From: Rhizobium sp. ZPR4 | Lineage (GTDB): Bacteria; Pseudomonadota; Alphaproteobacteria; Rhizobiales; Rhizobiaceae | Assembly (NCBI RefSeq): GCF_040215725.1 | Contig: NZ_CP157969.1 | Location: 682,001-746,000, forward strand | DNA length: 64,000 bases | Direction: 5' to 3' | Part shown: positions 63,928-64,000 of the stretch, one piece after another | How positions within the stretch are numbered: position 1 is the first letter of the stretch | Layout: every line of letters starts with the position of its first letter | Notes under the pieces: model-generated | What the model saw: only the letters and a program-made list of their open reading frames with translations | What the model was told of the DNA's origin: nothing | Database searches by the model: none | Made by a program: the position numbers and the translations under genes

Positions 63928-64000
63928 TCGATGGATTCCATCACAGCATCGGGATCACGGGATGGATTGTGGTAGCTGTTAGTGTGGGCCGTCGCTTCCT

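Overview
The window looks like part of a large repABC-type replicon (plasmid or chromid) of a Rhizobium-like alphaproteobacterium. The main reasons are a complete repA-repB-repC cassette near the right end, a RopA-type porin, a CueR/HmrR-controlled copper P-type ATPase of the rhizobial ActP type, a copy of the palindromic intergenic repeat dispersed in Rhizobium genomes, and many solute uptake operons each with its own regulator. I see no insertion sequences, tRNA or rRNA genes, CRISPR arrays or conjugation genes.

Layout, left to right. 1-2 kb: the end of a FecCD-type permease with its ATPase, then a short-chain dehydrogenase. 2.1-7.95 kb: a ROK regulator converging on a five-gene operon (BadF-type sugar kinase, amino-acid-type ABC transporter, SIS-domain protein) that probably takes up and breaks down an amino sugar. 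8.2-10.4 kb: a nucleotide-sugar epimerase and a glycosyltransferase. 10.7-16.2 kb: a LacI-controlled sugar importer with a GH172/DUF2961 hydrolase and no ATPase gene. 16.4-19.4 kb: three overlapping genes for small membrane-anchored beta-rich proteins converging on a polytopic membrane protein, with no recognised function. 19.5-24.8 kb: a LacI-type regulator divergent from a ribose-type ABC importer. 24.9-30.6 kb: a small Cys/His protein, then a LysR regulator divergent from an EmrAB-type efflux pair and a class III adenylate cyclase.

31-39 kb: a porin, an acetyl-CoA hydrolase/CoA-transferase, and a copper module (multicopper oxidase, CopZ chaperone, ActP ATPase, HmrR) with two matching MerR-type operators facing away from each other. 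39.2-40.6 kb: a GAD-like/Tdi1-type (type VI immunity-like) protein with no toxin beside it. 40.7-46.3 kb: LysR, aldo/keto reductase, two MFS transporters and an unknown protein. 46.5-50.2 kb: a 1233-residue autotransporter with about ten ~50-residue passenger repeats. 50.4-57.0 kb: a 2OG-Fe(II) oxygenase, an XRE regulator divergent from a VIT/vWA sortase substrate with its sortase, a nitrilase-family hydrolase and a LysR regulator.

57.2-64 kb: the replication and partition region. RepA (ParA type), RepB (ParB type) and RepC (initiator) lie in one operon with RepA-type operators upstream, a predicted antisense RNA between repB and repC, an AT-rich stretch inside repC where the origin is expected, and three copies of an 18-bp palindrome (one over the repB stop, two downstream) that are the best partition-site candidates. 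Small secreted, membrane and HIT-family proteins lie downstream. Many divergent regions carry clear dyad operators, so most transport operons here appear to be locally regulated and substrate-induced.
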